Assembly (NCBI GenBank): GCA_012026885.1
Contig: VEPL01000025.1
Span: 684,815 to 748,814, forward strand
Length of the DNA: 64,000 bases
Direction of reading: 5' to 3'
From: Betaproteobacteria bacterium
GTDB taxonomy: Bacteria > Pseudomonadota > Gammaproteobacteria > Burkholderiales > Rhodocyclaceae
Position 1 is the first letter of the stretch. Every line of letters starts with the position of its first letter. The notes beneath the pieces were generated by a model, which ran no database searches, was not told the DNA's origin, and saw nothing but the letters and a program-made list of their open reading frames with translations. Below are positions 43,779 through 57,489 of the stretch, piece after piece. The position numbers and the translations under genes were made by a program.

Positions 43779-45695
43779 ATGCCCGATATCAAGCTCCCCG
43801 ATGGATCCGTCCGCTGCTATGAACAGGCGGTCACCGTCGCCGAGGTAGCGGCCAGCATCGGTGCCGGCCTCGCCCGCGCGGCGCTGGCTGGCAAGGTCGA
43901 CGGCAAGCTGGTCGATACCTCGTACCTGATCGAACGGGACGCCGAACTGGCCATCGTCACCGAGCGTGATGCGGACGGGCTCGAGATCATCCGCCACTCG
44001 ACCGCTCACTTGCTGGCTTACGCGGTCAAGGAACTCTTTCCGGAGGCACAGGTGACCATCGGGCCGGTGATCGAGAACGGCTTCTATTACGATTTCGCCT
44101 ACAAGCGCCCATTTACCCCGGAAGACCTGGAGGCGATCGAAAAGCGCATGGGCGAGCTGGCGAAGAAGGACATCCCGGTCAGCCGCGAAGTCTGGGCGCG
44201 CGACGAAGCGGTCAAGTTCTTCCTCGGCCTCGGCGAGAAGTACAAGGCCGAGCTGATCGGGGCGATTCCCGCAGACCAGCAGGTCTCGCTCTACCGCGAA
44301 GGCGACTTCATCGACCTCTGCCGCGGCCCGCACGTGCCGACCACGGCCAAGCTCAAGGTCTTCAAGCTGATGAAGGTGGCCGGAGCCTACTGGCGCGGTG
44401 ACTCGAAGAACGAGATGCTGCAGCGGATCTACGGCACGGCCTGGGCGAAGAAGGAAGATCTCGACGCCTACCTGCACATGCTGGAAGAAGCCGAGAAGCG
44501 CGACCATCGCCGCCTCGGCCGGCAATACGACCTCTTCCACATGCAGGACGAGGCGCCGGGCCTCGTCTTCTGGCACCCCAAGGGCTGGGCCATCTGGCAG
44601 GAAATCGAGCAGTACATGCGTGCCGTCTATCGCAACAACGGCTACCAGGAAGTGCGCTGCCCGCAGATCCTCGACAAGACCCTGTGGGAAAAGTCGGGCC
44701 ACTGGGAGCACTACAAGGACAACATGTTCACGACGGCCTCGGAAAACCGAGACTACGCGGTCAAGCCGATGAACTGTCCGGGCCATGTCCAGGTGTTCAA
44801 TTCCGACCTGCGCTCCTACCGCGAGTTGCCGCTGCGCTACGGCGAATTCGGTTCCTGCCACCGCAACGAGCCGGCCGGTGCACTGCACGGCCTGATGCGC
44901 GTGCGCGGTTTCGTCCAGGACGACGGCCACATATTCTGTACCGAGGACCAGATCGAGGCCGAGGTGACGGCCTTCAACGCGCTGGTCAAAAGGGTTTACG
45001 CCGATTTCGGTTTCCACGACGTCGCCGTCAAGCTGGCCTTGCGCCCCGAGGGCCGCGTCGGTTCCGACGAGGTCTGGGACAAGGCCGAGGACGCGCTGCG
45101 CCAGGGCTTGCGTGCGTCCGGGCTGGAGTGGATCGAGCTGCCGGGCGAGGGCGCCTTCTATGGCCCCAAGATCGAATTCCACATCAAGGATGCCATCGGC
45201 CGTTCGTGGCAATGCGGGACGATGCAGGTCGATTTCTCGATGCCCGGCCGCCTGGGCGCCGAATACGTGGCGGGAGACGACACGCGCAAGGTGCCGGTCA
45301 TGCTCCATCGCGCCATCCTCGGCTCTCTCGAGCGCTTCATCGGCATCCTCATCGAAAACTTCGCGGGTGCCCTGCCGCTCTGGCTGGCGCCGGTGCAGGC
45401 CGTCGTGCTCAATATCTCCGAGAAACAGACGGACTACGCCGCTACCGTTGCGCAAAAGCTCCATCAGGCCGGCTTCCGCGCCGAGGCGGATTTGCGCAAC
45501 GAGAAAATAACCTATAAAATTCGGGAACATAGCTTGAACCGGCTGCCTTATCAGCTCGTCGTTGGCGACAAGGAAAAGGAAGCCGGACTGGTGGCCGTGC
45601 GCACACGCGGCGGTCAGGATCTCGGACAGATGTCCGTCGAAGCCCTGATCGAGCGACTCCGAGGGGAAGTCGCGGCGCGGAGTGGCACGGCTTAA
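43779..45695 (+). CDS. thrS: Threonyl-tRNA synthetase
   Basis: The 638-residue enzyme charges tRNA-Thr. It has an N-terminal TGS domain (IKLPDGSVR), an editing domain with the HxxxH motif HSTAH and the Cys of DLCRGPH, a class II catalytic core with zinc ligands in MNCPGH and further on, motif 2 around [16 protein letters not shown], and an anticodon-binding C terminus. Length is normal. It begins the translation-gene run, with infC 26 bases after its stop. The only clear signal ahead is the terminator just described, so its own promoter is not evident. Confidence 0.97.
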   Translation: MPDIKLPDGSVRCYEQAVTVAEVAASIGAGLARAALAGKVDGKLVDTSYLIERDAELAIVTERDADGLEIIRHSTAHLLAYAVKELFPEAQVTIGPVIENGFYYDFAYKRPFTPEDLEAIEKRMGELAKKDIPVSREVWARDEAVKFFLGLGEKYKAELIGAIPADQQVSLYREGDFIDLCRGPHVPTTAKLKVFKLMKVAGAYWRGDSKNEMLQRIYGTAWAKKEDLDAYLHMLEEAEKRDHRRLGRQYDLFHMQDEAPGLVFWHPKGWAIWQEIEQYMRAVYRNNGYQEVRCPQILDKTLWEKSGHWEHYKDNMFTTASENRDYAVKPMNCPGHVQVFNSDLRSYRELPLRYGEFGSCHRNEPAGALHGLMRVRGFVQDDGHIFCTEDQIEAEVTAFNALVKRVYADFGFHDVAVKLALRPEGRVGSDEVWDKAEDALRQGLRASGLEWIELPGEGAFYGPKIEFHIKDAIGRSWQCGTMQVDFSMPGRLGAEYVAGDDTRKVPVMLHRAILGSLERFIGILIENFAGALPLWLAPVQAVVLNISEKQTDYAATVAQKLHQAGFRAEADLRNEKITYKIREHSLNRLPYQLVVGDKEKEAGLVAVRTRGGQDLGQMSVEALIERLRGEVAARSGTA

Positions 45696-45721
45696 TTATT
45701 GTTTTTTCGGGGGTTTGAACC

Positions 45722-46249
45722 ATCGCTCAGCAAAAGGCGCATCGCCTCAACGAAGAGATCATGGTGCCGGAGATTCGTCTCCAGGGTGTGGAAGGTGAGC
45801 AGTTAGGGATTTTCAGTATCCGTACTGCGTTGCAGATGGCAGAAGATGCCGGGGTCGATCTGGTCGAGATCGCGCCGACGGCGAAGCCGCCGGTCTGCCG
45901 CATGATGGACTACGGGAAGTTCAAGTACCAGGAATCCAAGCGGGCGCATGAGGCCAAGCTGAAGCAGAAGCAGGTGCAGGTCAAGGAAGTGAAATTCCGC
46001 CCGGGCACCGACGAGAACGATTACCAGATCAAGCTGAGGAACATGACGCGCTTCCTCGAGGAAGGCGACAAGGTCAAGGTGACCCTGCGCTTCCGGGGGC
46101 GCGAGATGGCGCACCAGGAGTTCGGCATGCGCCAGTTGGAACGGATCAAGGCGGATCTCGATGCCATCGGGCAAGTCGAGCAGATGCCGAAGATGGAAGG
46201 GCGGCAGATGATCATGATCATCGCGCCGAGCAAGAAGAAGCAGATTTAG
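45722..46249 (+). CDS. infC: Translation initiation factor IF-3, non-AUG (ATC) start
   Basis: IF-3 binds the 30S subunit and checks start codons. The 175-residue product is full length only if translation begins at ATC, which gives [13 protein letters not shown], the conserved beginning of the factor. The first ATG, 13 codons later, would remove that core. GGGGG lies eight bases before the ATC. E. coli infC starts with AUU and is autoregulated through it, so the same discrimination loop is likely here. Later segments ([45 protein letters not shown]) are textbook IF-3. Confidence 0.95.
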   Translation: MAQQKAHRLNEEIMVPEIRLQGVEGEQLGIFSIRTALQMAEDAGVDLVEIAPTAKPPVCRMMDYGKFKYQESKRAHEAKLKQKQVQVKEVKFRPGTDENDYQIKLRNMTRFLEEGDKVKVTLRFRGREMAHQEFGMRQLERIKADLDAIGQVEQMPKMEGRQMIMIIAPSKKKQI

Positions 46250-46345
46250 CAGTACGTTGTACCGGCAGTAAGCACAAGTGCTTTCGGGTAGTCGAAGCGT
46301 TCCCGCAGGGAACCACCTGACGGCATGACATTAAGGAGCATTCAA

Positions 46346-46543
46346 ATGCCCAAGATGAAGACCAAGAGCAGCGCCAAGAAGCGTTTCTCGATCCGCGCGG
46401 GTGGCAGCATCAAGCGCGGCCAAGCCTTCAAGCGTCATATCCTGACCAAGAAGACGACCAAAGTTAAGCGTCACCTGCGCGGTGCCGTCGGTGTTAACGA
46501 GCGCGATGCAGCATCCGTCCGCGCCATGATGCCCTACGCGTAA
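46346..46543 (+). CDS. rpmI: Ribosomal protein bL35
   Basis: The 65-residue protein has the L35 beginning [13 protein letters not shown] and the central [20 protein letters not shown] precedes the ATG at the usual distance; an ATG seven codons earlier is less likely. The 96-base gap after infC has a small hairpin (GCAC and GTGC near 46272-46281) and may hold a ribosomal-protein leader, which I cannot confirm. rplT follows 11 bases later. Confidence 0.97.
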   Translation: MPKMKTKSSAKKRFSIRAGGSIKRGQAFKRHILTKKTTKVKRHLRGAVGVNERDAASVRAMMPYA

Positions 46544-46554
46544 GGAGATAGAGC

Positions 46555-46914
46555 ATGTCCCGAGTCAAACGTGGTGTAACGGCGCGCGCGCGCCACAAGA
46601 AGGTTCTCGCCCAGGCCAAGGGTTATCGCGGCCGCCGCAAGAATGTTTACCGCATCGCCAAGCAGGCGGTGATGAAGGCTGGCCAGTACCAGTACCGTGA
46701 CCGCCGCCAGCGCAAGCGCCAGTTCCGTGCGCTGTGGATCGCCCGTATCAACGCGGCGGCCCGCGAGCTGGGCATGAAGTACAGCACCTTCATGAACGGC
46801 CTGAAGAAGGCCAACATCGAGGTCGACCGCAAGGTCCTCGCCGACCTGGCCGTCTTCGACCAGCCGGCCTTTGCCGCCCTGGCCGCGCAGGCCAAGGCCA
46901 AGCTCGGCGCCTGA
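46555..46914 (+). CDS. rplT: Ribosomal protein bL20
   Basis: The 119-residue product begins [17 protein letters not shown], the hallmark of L20, and has [22 protein letters not shown]20 binds 23S rRNA early in assembly and in other bacteria represses its own operon. AAGGAGA precedes the ATG. A terminator follows before pheS. Confidence 0.98.
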   Translation: MSRVKRGVTARARHKKVLAQAKGYRGRRKNVYRIAKQAVMKAGQYQYRDRRQRKRQFRALWIARINAAARELGMKYSTFMNGLKKANIEVDRKVLADLAVFDQPAFAALAAQAKAKLGA

Positions 46915-46931
46915 GCGAACGGCTGAACCGG

Positions 46932-46957
46932 AAAAGGAGGCGCAAGCCTCCTTTTTT
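46932..46957 (+). terminator. Intrinsic terminator between rplT and pheS
   Basis: AAAGGAGGC pairs with GCCTCCTTT around a GCAA tetraloop and is followed by T residues, 17 bases after the rplT stop. It may end the rplT transcript or attenuate read-through into pheST. I see no phenylalanine-rich leader peptide in the 85 bases after it. Confidence 0.88.
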
Positions 46958-47005
46958 AGTTTCGGCCCGCCGCAATGCTACTTCGGCCGGCGCATGTCCG
47001 GCTGA

Positions 47006-50449
<3,444 letters not shown>

Positions 50450-50469
<20 letters not shown>

Positions 50470-50785
50470 TGAAACCAAGAACGCGACGCTGACCAAGGCC
50501 GAACTGGCCGATCTGCTGTTCGAGCGCGTCGGCCTGAACAAGCGCGAGGCCAAGGATATGGTCGAAGCCTTCTTCGAGGAAATCCGCAATGCGCTGGAGG
50601 CCGGCGATGGCGTCAAGCTGTCGGGCTTCGGCAATTTCCAGTTGCGCGACAAGCCCCAGCGGCCGGGGCGCAACCCGAAGACGGGGCAGGAAATCCCGAT
50701 CACCGCCCGCCGGGTCGTGACTTTCCATGCCAGTCAGAAGCTCAAGTCCGATGTGGAATTGATCTATGACGGAGCATCGGCATAA
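50450..50785 (+). CDS. ihfA: Integration host factor alpha subunit
   Basis: IHF alpha pairs with IHF beta to bend DNA. The 111-residue protein has [31 protein letters not shown], the [28 protein letters not shown] arm and the [16 protein letters not shown] end typical of the alpha chain. The N terminus is about ten residues longer than usual from this GTG, which lies within the pheT end and has GGAGAGA upstream. The operon order pheT-ihfA-merR is common in proteobacteria. Confidence 0.96.
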
Positions 50786-51149
50786 GGGGCAGGGCGGCGA
50801 CGTCTTGCCGCCCATACCGGCCAAGCGCTACTTCACCATCGGCGAAGTGAGCGAACTGTGCGGCGTCAAGCCGCATGTCCTGCGCTACTGGGAGCAGGAA
50901 TTCAACCAGCTCAAGCCGGTCAAGCGACGGGGCAACCGACGCTATTACCAGCACCACGAGGTGCTGCTCGTCCGCCGCATCCGCGAGCTTCTCTACAACC
51001 AGGGTTTCACCATCAGCGGCGCGCGCAACCAGCTTGACGAGGGACCGGCGGTCGCCGCGGCCGATGTGCCGGTAGCCAAGCCGGCTCCGGTGCTGGACGG
51101 CAGCCTGCGTGGCGAACTTCGCTACGTGATCGACATGCTCAGCCTGTGA
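50766..51149 (+). CDS. MerR-family transcriptional regulator
   Basis: The 127-residue product has one MerR helix-turn-helix ([25 protein letters not shown], then [13 protein letters not shown]), followed by a short tail with no metal-binding cysteines or known effector domain. It overlaps the ihfA end by 20 bases. A gene of this kind follows ihfA in many proteobacteria, but its target is not known to me. Confidence 0.9.
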   Translation: MTEHRHKGQGGDVLPPIPAKRYFTIGEVSELCGVKPHVLRYWEQEFNQLKPVKRRGNRRYYQHHEVLLVRRIRELLYNQGFTISGARNQLDEGPAVAAADVPVAKPAPVLDGSLRGELRYVIDMLSL

Positions 51150-51172
51150 ATCGGCAGCATGGCCGCAAATTG

Positions 51173-51203
51173 AAAAAGGTCACTCGCGATGAGTGACCTT
51201 TTT
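51173..51203. terminator. Bidirectional terminator between the MerR-type gene and tRNA-Pro
   Basis: AAAAAGGTCACTC pairs with GAGTGACCTTTTT around a five-base loop. A-runs and T-runs on both sides let it serve the pheT-ihfA-merR transcript and the tRNA-Pro transcript coming the other way. Confidence 0.92.
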
Positions 51204-51216
51204 CATTTGAAGCAGA

Positions 51217-51293
51217 TGGTCGGGGTGGCGGGATTCGAACTCGCGACCCCTTGCACCCCATGCAAGTGCGCTACCAGGCTGCGCTACACCCCG
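51217..51293 (-). tRNA. tRNA-Pro (anticodon GGG)
   Basis: On the minus strand, a 77-nt cloverleaf with acceptor CGGGGTG pairing with CACCCCG, anticodon stem CTTGC/GCAAG around ATGGGGT (anticodon GGG), T-arm with GTTCGAATC, and an encoded CCA end. It ends 13 bases before the shared terminator. Confidence 0.97.
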
Positions 51294-51389
51294 ACGAGCC
51301 GAGGATTATATCGCAAAGCCCGCTGGCAGGGGAGGGCGAACGGGACAATTGCGGATTCGGGTACCGGCCGTCCGGGAACGGAGCGGCCG

Positions 51390-52730
51390 GTGACTAGGGT
51401 CCGGAACGGCAGTCTTGCCTGGCTGGCGGTATTGCTCGTCGCCATGCTGCTCGCAGGGTGCGCCAACCTCTGGCGGCTCTCGGTCGATACCCGGGAAACG
51501 CGCGAGCGCGTGCGCCTGCTCGAGGGTAACCTCCAGGCGCCCTCGTGCTCTGACTGTCCGGTCATCGTCATCGTGCTTGGCGACGAGTCGCCGCCGGCGA
51601 TCCACAATTTCCGGGTATTCGAGGGTAGCGGCAGTTTCCGTGTCGCCGCATTGCGTGAATCGCGGCGTCTTTTCGCATTCCAGGACGTCAACCGCGATTT
51701 TTCCTACCAGGCTGGCGAGCCTGCTGTCTGGCTCGACCTCGCCAGCCTCCGTTTCGCCGGCGTGACGGCAGGGGACATCGAGCTCGTGCTGGGGGCGCTG
51801 CAGCAGCCGGCGCCGCCCGGGCTGACCAACCTCTTCGAATTGCGCGGCTCGACGCTGGGAAGCATCGACGTCCAGATGAGCGAAATCGTTACCCTCGACG
51901 ACGAGCGTTTTTCGCGGGCGGCGGCCGAGAGCGGCATCTGGGAACCGATCGCCTTCATGAAGCGGGGTTATGCGGGCATTTTCTTCCTCGAGCCCTACGA
52001 TCCGGGGCGCGTCCCGGTGTTGTTCATCCCCGGGATCAACGGGTCGCCCAGGGATTTTGCCAGGATGATCGCAGCTCTCGACCGGAAACGCTTCCAGGCC
52101 TGGGTGATGCACTATCCTTCCGGGCTCGACTTGCGTGCCATGGGCGACGGTCTCGTCGGCCTCATGGCCGAGCTGCAGCTTCGCCACGATTTCAGGGCCT
52201 TGCATGTTGTCGCCCATAGCATGGGGGGGCTGGTCGGTCGCGAATTCCTTGCGGAGTGCGCGCGGAGCGATGGCTGCAACTACATGCGGCGGTTCATTTC
52301 CATCTCGACGCCATTTTCCGGGGAGGCTTCGGCCGGGCTGGGCGTTGCCTATGCGCCGGTCGTCGTGCCGGTATGGCGCAACCTGACGCCGGGTTCGCCG
52401 TTTCTTGCCCACCTGTTCGACCAGGCATTGCCTCCCGGCGTTGAACACCACCTGCTTTTCAGTTTCCGCAATGAATCGCGGCTGCGCCCGGGTAGTGGTG
52501 ACGGCGTGATATTGCTGGACAGCCAGTTGCGTACCGAGGCGCAGGTGCAGGCCGCGAGCTTGCGGGGATTCAACGATGACCACATGAGCATTCTCGATAA
52601 CGCCGATGTCCATTGTCTCGTCAATTCGCTGCTTGCCGCTGGTAATTCTGATCGTCGCGATCGCGCTTCGAGTGCCTCGCGGCAGGACGCCGGAGATAAT
52701 CGCCCGGTCGATCCTCTAATCGGGAAATGA
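51390..52730 (+). CDS. Lipoprotein alpha/beta hydrolase
   Basis: The 446-residue product starts with a lipoprotein signal ([12 protein letters not shown], lipobox LAGC) and carries an alpha/beta hydrolase domain in its second half, with [15 protein letters not shown] (oxyanion region), the nucleophile elbow AHSMGGL and a late GFNDDHMSI that may hold the catalytic His. The Asp is not certain. The first part (about 30-220) has no similarity that I recognise. GGAG lies seven bases before the GTG; the open frame runs further upstream only through the tRNA-Pro region. Probably an esterase or lipase of the cell envelope; substrate unknown. Confidence 0.8.
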   Translation: MTRVRNGSLAWLAVLLVAMLLAGCANLWRLSVDTRETRERVRLLEGNLQAPSCSDCPVIVIVLGDESPPAIHNFRVFEGSGSFRVAALRESRRLFAFQDVNRDFSYQAGEPAVWLDLASLRFAGVTAGDIELVLGALQQPAPPGLTNLFELRGSTLGSIDVQMSEIVTLDDERFSRAAAESGIWEPIAFMKRGYAGIFFLEPYDPGRVPVLFIPGINGSPRDFARMIAALDRKRFQAWVMHYPSGLDLRAMGDGLVGLMAELQLRHDFRALHVVAHSMGGLVGREFLAECARSDGCNYMRRFISISTPFSGEASAGLGVAYAPVVVPVWRNLTPGSPFLAHLFDQALPPGVEHHLLFSFRNESRLRPGSGDGVILLDSQLRTEAQVQAASLRGFNDDHMSILDNADVHCLVNSLLAAGNSDRRDRASSASRQDAGDNRPVDPLIGK

Positions 52731-52804
52731 AGGGCGGCACGGGTTTTCGGAAAATGTGCAATATTTCCCCCTTTTTTATTCTGGGTACTGCGGCCTAAAT
52801 ATGC

Positions 52805-52833
52805 TTGTCGGTATTTATGAAAACCGGTAAATT
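52805..52833 (+). promoter_or_regulatory. Candidate promoter of the H-NS-like gene
   Basis: TTGTCG at 52805-52810 and TAAATT at 52828-52833 are 17 bases apart, ending 28 bases before the ATG. The 131-base gap it lies in is AT-rich compared with its surroundings, as H-NS targets often are. The match is moderate. Confidence 0.5.
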
Positions 52834-52861
52834 GCGCCGACCATAACCCGAGGAGATAACC

Positions 52862-53185
52862 ATGGATTTGTCGAACCTGACCGTTGCCCAATTGCGTGAC
52901 CTGCAGCAGCAGATTCCTGCGGAAATCAAGCGTCGCCAGAACAAGGAAAAACAAAATGCCGTCAAGGAACTGCGTGCCGCTGCCAAGGCACTCGGATTCG
53001 ATCTCGAGGATCTGGTCGGCAGCGGGGCACCCAAGGGCAAGGCGAAATCGGCCGGCACCAAGGTCAAAGTGAAATACCGCCATCCCAAGGACGCGAGCCT
53101 TGCATGGACCGGGCGCGGCCGCCAGCCGAAGTGGGTCGTCGAGTATCTCGCCAAGGGCGGAAAGATCGAGGCGCTCGCGGTCTGA
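52862..53185 (+). CDS. H-NS-family nucleoid-associated DNA-binding protein
   Basis: The 107-residue protein has an N-terminal coiled coil for oligomerisation ([20 protein letters not shown]), a basic linker ([15 protein letters not shown]) and the C-terminal DNA-binding motif [14 protein letters not shown], the H-NS signature of betaproteobacterial forms. CGAGGAGATAACC precedes the ATG. Its stop is one base before the surE start, so it likely shares a transcript with surE-pcm-nlpD-rpoS. Confidence 0.93.
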   Translation: MDLSNLTVAQLRDLQQQIPAEIKRRQNKEKQNAVKELRAAAKALGFDLEDLVGSGAPKGKAKSAGTKVKVKYRHPKDASLAWTGRGRQPKWVVEYLAKGGKIEALAV

Positions 53186-53186
53186 A

Positions 53187-53927
53187 ATGCGCATTCTTCT
53201 CAGTAACGACGACGGCTATTTTGCGCCGGGCTTGGCCATGCTCGCCGATTCCCTTGCAGGGCTCGGCGAGCTTGTCGTCGTGGCCCCGGAGCAAAATCGC
53301 AGTGGCGCCAGCAATTCGCTGACCCTCGACCGGCCGCTGACCCTGAAAAAGGCGGCGAACGGATTTTATTTCGTCAATGGCACGCCGACCGACTGTGTCC
53401 ATTTGGCGGTGACCGGCATGCTCGACCATCTTCCGGACATAATCGTCTCGGGAATCAATTTTGGCGCCAATATGGGCGACGACACCATTTATTCGGGAAC
53501 CGTTGCGGCAGCCACCGAGGGATTCCTGCTCGGAATTCCTTCCGTCGCGATTTCGCTGGCAAGTTTCGAGGGGCGCAATTTCGCCACTGCGGGCCGTGTC
53601 GCCCGCCAACTCGTCGAGCGCTTCATCCGCTCACCGTTTGCCGAACCGGTGTTGCTCAACGTCAATGTCCCGGACCTTCCTTGGGAGACCGTCGGCCCGG
53701 TAGAGATCACGCGTCTCGGGCGGCGGCACAAGGCCGAGCCGGTCGTGCGCATGCAGTCGCCGCGCAACGAGACGGTCTATTGGGTCGGGGCGGCCGGGGC
53801 GGCGGCCGATGCCGGGCCGGGAACCGATTTCGGTGCCGTTGAGCGCGGTTGCGTGTCGATCACTCCGCTGCAGATCGACCTGACCCATACTGCCCAGATG
53901 GCCTCCGTCTCGCGCTGGATGCAATGA
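53187..53927 (+). CDS. surE: 5'/3'-nucleotidase SurE
   Basis: SurE is a metal-dependent nucleotidase linked to stationary-phase survival. The 246-residue product has the metal-binding start [14 protein letters not shown], the [15 protein letters not shown] region and [25 protein letters not shown], all family hallmarks. It sits one base after the H-NS-like gene and overlaps pcm by four bases. Confidence 0.97.
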   Translation: MRILLSNDDGYFAPGLAMLADSLAGLGELVVVAPEQNRSGASNSLTLDRPLTLKKAANGFYFVNGTPTDCVHLAVTGMLDHLPDIIVSGINFGANMGDDTIYSGTVAAATEGFLLGIPSVAISLASFEGRNFATAGRVARQLVERFIRSPFAEPVLLNVNVPDLPWETVGPVEITRLGRRHKAEPVVRMQSPRNETVYWVGAAGAAADAGPGTDFGAVERGCVSITPLQIDLTHTAQMASVSRWMQ

Positions 53928-54582
53928 CCGGCGACGGCTTGCACGGTATCGGGATGACCTCGCAGCGGACGCGGGCGCGCATGATCGAGCGCCTGCGCGA
54001 GCAGGGCATCCGCAACGAGACCGTGCTGGCGGCCATCGCCGCCGTCCCCCGCCACATCTTCGTCGAGGAGGCGCTCGCCTCGCGGGCCTACGAGGACACG
54101 GCGCTGCCGCTGGGGCTCGGGCAGACGATTTCGCAGCCCTATGTCGTCGCGCGCATGATCGAACTCCTGCTCAGCGGCCGCCCCGGGCTCGGCAGGACCC
54201 TCGAAGTCGGTGCCGGCTGCGGCTACCAGGCAGCGGTTATCGCCCGCCTGACGGCTGAAGTTTATGCGGTCGAGCGCCTGGCGCCGCTGCTCGAGCGGGC
54301 CAAGGCGAACATGCGCCAGCTCAACCAGTTCAATGTCCGCCTCAAGCATGCCGACGGGCAGTTCGGATTGCCCGAGGCGGCACCCTTCGACAGCATCATC
54401 GTCGCTGCCGCCGCGCCGCAGGTGCCGCAGGCCCTGCTCGCGCAGTTGGCGCCGGGTGGACGCCTGTGCTTGCCAGTGGGCGCTTCGGAGCAGTATCTTT
54501 CCCTCATCGAGCGGACGCCGGAGGCTTTCGTCGAGACCCGGCTCGATCCCGTCCGCTTCGTTCCCTTGCTTCCAGGCACGCA

Positions 54583-54586
<4 letters not shown>
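53924..54586 (+). CDS. pcm: Protein-L-isoaspartate O-methyltransferase
   Basis: Pcm methylates isoaspartyl residues for repair of aged proteins. The 220-residue product has [29 protein letters not shown], the motif [16 protein letters not shown]-binding [14 protein letters not shown] and [13 protein letters not shown]. The start ATG overlaps the surE stop (ATGA) and the end overlaps nlpD in the same way, so the three are translated as a chain. Confidence 0.97.
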
Positions 54587-55557
<971 letters not shown>

Positions 55558-55560
55558 CCG

Positions 55561-56481
55561 ATGGCGGGTGTCGCGGATTCGGCTGATGAGCCGCCGGAAG
55601 ACGACGGCCCGGACGTTTCCACCGAGGAGGATGCGGCGCCGGAAATCGGCCTGATCGATGACGTCGCCCAGCTTTACCTCAACGAAATCGGGGCCCGGCC
55701 GCTGCTGCAGCCGGAGGCCGAGGCATCCCTGGCACGTGCCGCCCGCGACGGGGATTTTGCCGCGCGCCAGGCGATGATCGAGCACAATCTGCGGCTCGTC
55801 GTCAGCATCGCCAAGCATTACCTCAACCGCGGCATGCCGCTGCTCGACCTCGTCGAGGAAGGCAACCTGGGGCTCATGCGGGCCCTCGAGAAATTCGATC
55901 CGGAACGCGGCTTCCGCTTTTCGACTTATGCGACCTGGTGGATCCGCCAGTCGATCGAGCGGGCGATCATGAACCAGGCGCGGACCATCCGGCTGCCGGT
56001 CCATGTCGTCAAGGAGATCAACGTCGTCCTGCGTGCCATCCGGCACCTGGAGTCCTCCGAGGGGCGCGAGACGAGCGCCGAGCGGATCGCCGCGCTGATC
56101 GACCGGGACCCGGCCGACGTCCGGCGCATCCTGCGCCTCAACGAACACATCGCCTCGCTCGATACGCCGCTCGAGATCGATCCGTCCCATACGCTGGGCG
56201 AGATGCTGGCTGACGAGGGCGATCCCGGCCCGCAAGGGCGCCTCGAGGCACGTGAAACGGGGGCGCTGGTCGCCGATTGGCTGGCGCACCTCAGCGAACG
56301 CCAGCGGCTGGTGATCGAGCGCCGCTACGGACTGGGCGGCGGCGAGCCGGCGACCCTCGAAGCGCTGGCGGTGGAGTTCGGGCTGACGCGCGAACGCATC
56401 CGGCAAATCCAGACCGAGGCGCTTGCCCGGCTGCGCGACATCATCCGGCGTGGTGGCATCCGGCGCGACGCAGTGCTGTGA
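55561..56481 (+). CDS. rpoS: RNA polymerase sigma factor RpoS
   Basis: RpoS directs the general stress and stationary-phase regulon. The 306-residue sigma factor has an acidic N terminus, region 1.2 ([17 protein letters not shown]), region 2 ([55 protein letters not shown], read in pieces), region 3 and region 4 ([19 protein letters not shown]). Being after nlpD and having no extended region 1.1 distinguish it from RpoD. It converges on mltB with nine bases between stops and no terminator seen. Confidence 0.97.
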   Translation: MAGVADSADEPPEDDGPDVSTEEDAAPEIGLIDDVAQLYLNEIGARPLLQPEAEASLARAARDGDFAARQAMIEHNLRLVVSIAKHYLNRGMPLLDLVEEGNLGLMRALEKFDPERGFRFSTYATWWIRQSIERAIMNQARTIRLPVHVVKEINVVLRAIRHLESSEGRETSAERIAALIDRDPADVRRILRLNEHIASLDTPLEIDPSHTLGEMLADEGDPGPQGRLEARETGALVADWLAHLSERQRLVIERRYGLGGGEPATLEALAVEFGLTRERIRQIQTEALARLRDIIRRGGIRRDAVL

Positions 56482-56490
56482 ACCCTTTGC

Positions 56491-57477
56491 TCAGCGCGGC
56501 AGACGGGCGCGGATGGCCTCGGCGAGCTGGAAAACCGACATCGCGTAGAAGCTCGACCGGTTGTAGCGCGTGATCACGTAGAAATTCTCGAAGCCGAGCC
56601 AGTATTCGGTTGGCCGGCCGGGCGAGACCAGGTCGACCAGGGTCACGACGGCATCCGGATCGATGTCGGCAACGATGCCCTGGCGGGCCAGGTCGCCGGC
56701 CCTCAGGGTCGGGCGGATGCCGGCTTCGACCAGTGCCGGTTCGGGATCCGCGCTCACGCGGGCGCGCACGGCGACCGGCTGCCCGGCTTGCCAGCCATGC
56801 TGTTCGAGGAAGCGGGCGACGCTACCGACTGCGTCTTCGACGCTGCCGCTCAGGTCGACGCGCTGGTCACCGTCGAAGTCGACGGCGTAGCGGCGCTGGC
56901 TGCCCGGCATGAACTGGGGGATGCCGATGGCGCCGGCAAACGAGCCGCGCACGGCGAGCGGGTTCATCCCGTTCTCGCGGGCGAGCAGCAGGAACTGCTC
57001 AAGTTCGGTACGGAAAAAGTCGGCGCGGCGCGGATAGTGGAAGGCGAGCGTGGCGAGTGCCTCGAAGACACCGAAAGTGCCGGTATTCCCGCCGTACTCG
57101 GTTTCGACACCGATGATCGCGACGATGACCTCGACCGGAACGCCGAACGTCGTACCAGCCCGCGCCAGGGCTGCCCGGTTCTCCTGCCAGAAGCGGACGC
57201 CCCCGTCGATGCGCCGGTCGTTGATGAAGCGCGGACGGTAGCGCTCCCAGGAGCGCTGCAACGGACTGGCCGGCGGCTTGATCAGTTGCAGGACTTTCGC
57301 GTTGGGACGGATCCTGGCGAATTGCGCGAGCAGGTCGTCGGCCGAGAATCCCTCGCGCTGCTCGAGGTCGCGGGCAAACGCGATCACCTCCGGGTCGCCG
57401 GCGAAGCTGGCGTAATCCGGGGATGCGTGGGCAAGCAGACTGGCGCACGCGATCAGGGCGGCAAGGGTGTTTCTCAA
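56491..57477 (-). CDS. mltB: Lytic murein transglycosylase B (MltB type)
   Basis: This enzyme cuts peptidoglycan to 1,6-anhydro products. The 328-residue product has a signal peptide (probably cleaved at AHA-S), then the MltB pattern with the catalytic Glu in IIGVETEYGGNTG and SFAGAIGIPQFMPGSQRRYAVDFDGD. There is a Cys11 that could form a lipobox (LIAC), but the signal before it would be unusually short. It lies 12 bases after the transglutaminase gene on the same strand and may be the last gene of the MoxR-DUF58-transglutaminase unit. Confidence 0.94.
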   Translation of the reverse strand: MRNTLAALIACASLLAHASPDYASFAGDPEVIAFARDLEQREGFSADDLLAQFARIRPNAKVLQLIKPPASPLQRSWERYRPRFINDRRIDGGVRFWQENRAALARAGTTFGVPVEVIVAIIGVETEYGGNTGTFGVFEALATLAFHYPRRADFFRTELEQFLLLARENGMNPLAVRGSFAGAIGIPQFMPGSQRRYAVDFDGDQRVDLSGSVEDAVGSVARFLEQHGWQAGQPVAVRARVSADPEPALVEAGIRPTLRAGDLARQGIVADIDPDAVVTLVDLVSPGRPTEYWLGFENFYVITRYNRSSFYAMSVFQLAEAIRARLPR

Positions 57478-57489
57478 GGCTTTTCTCCG

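Noticed and set aside
43704..45530. A 608-codon open frame on the minus strand
   Set aside because: It is antisense to thrS, which is unmistakable from its motifs.
45761..45763. ATG as the start of infC
   Set aside because: It removes the conserved HRLNEEI segment, while the upstream ATC with a good ribosome binding site gives the standard IF-3 length.
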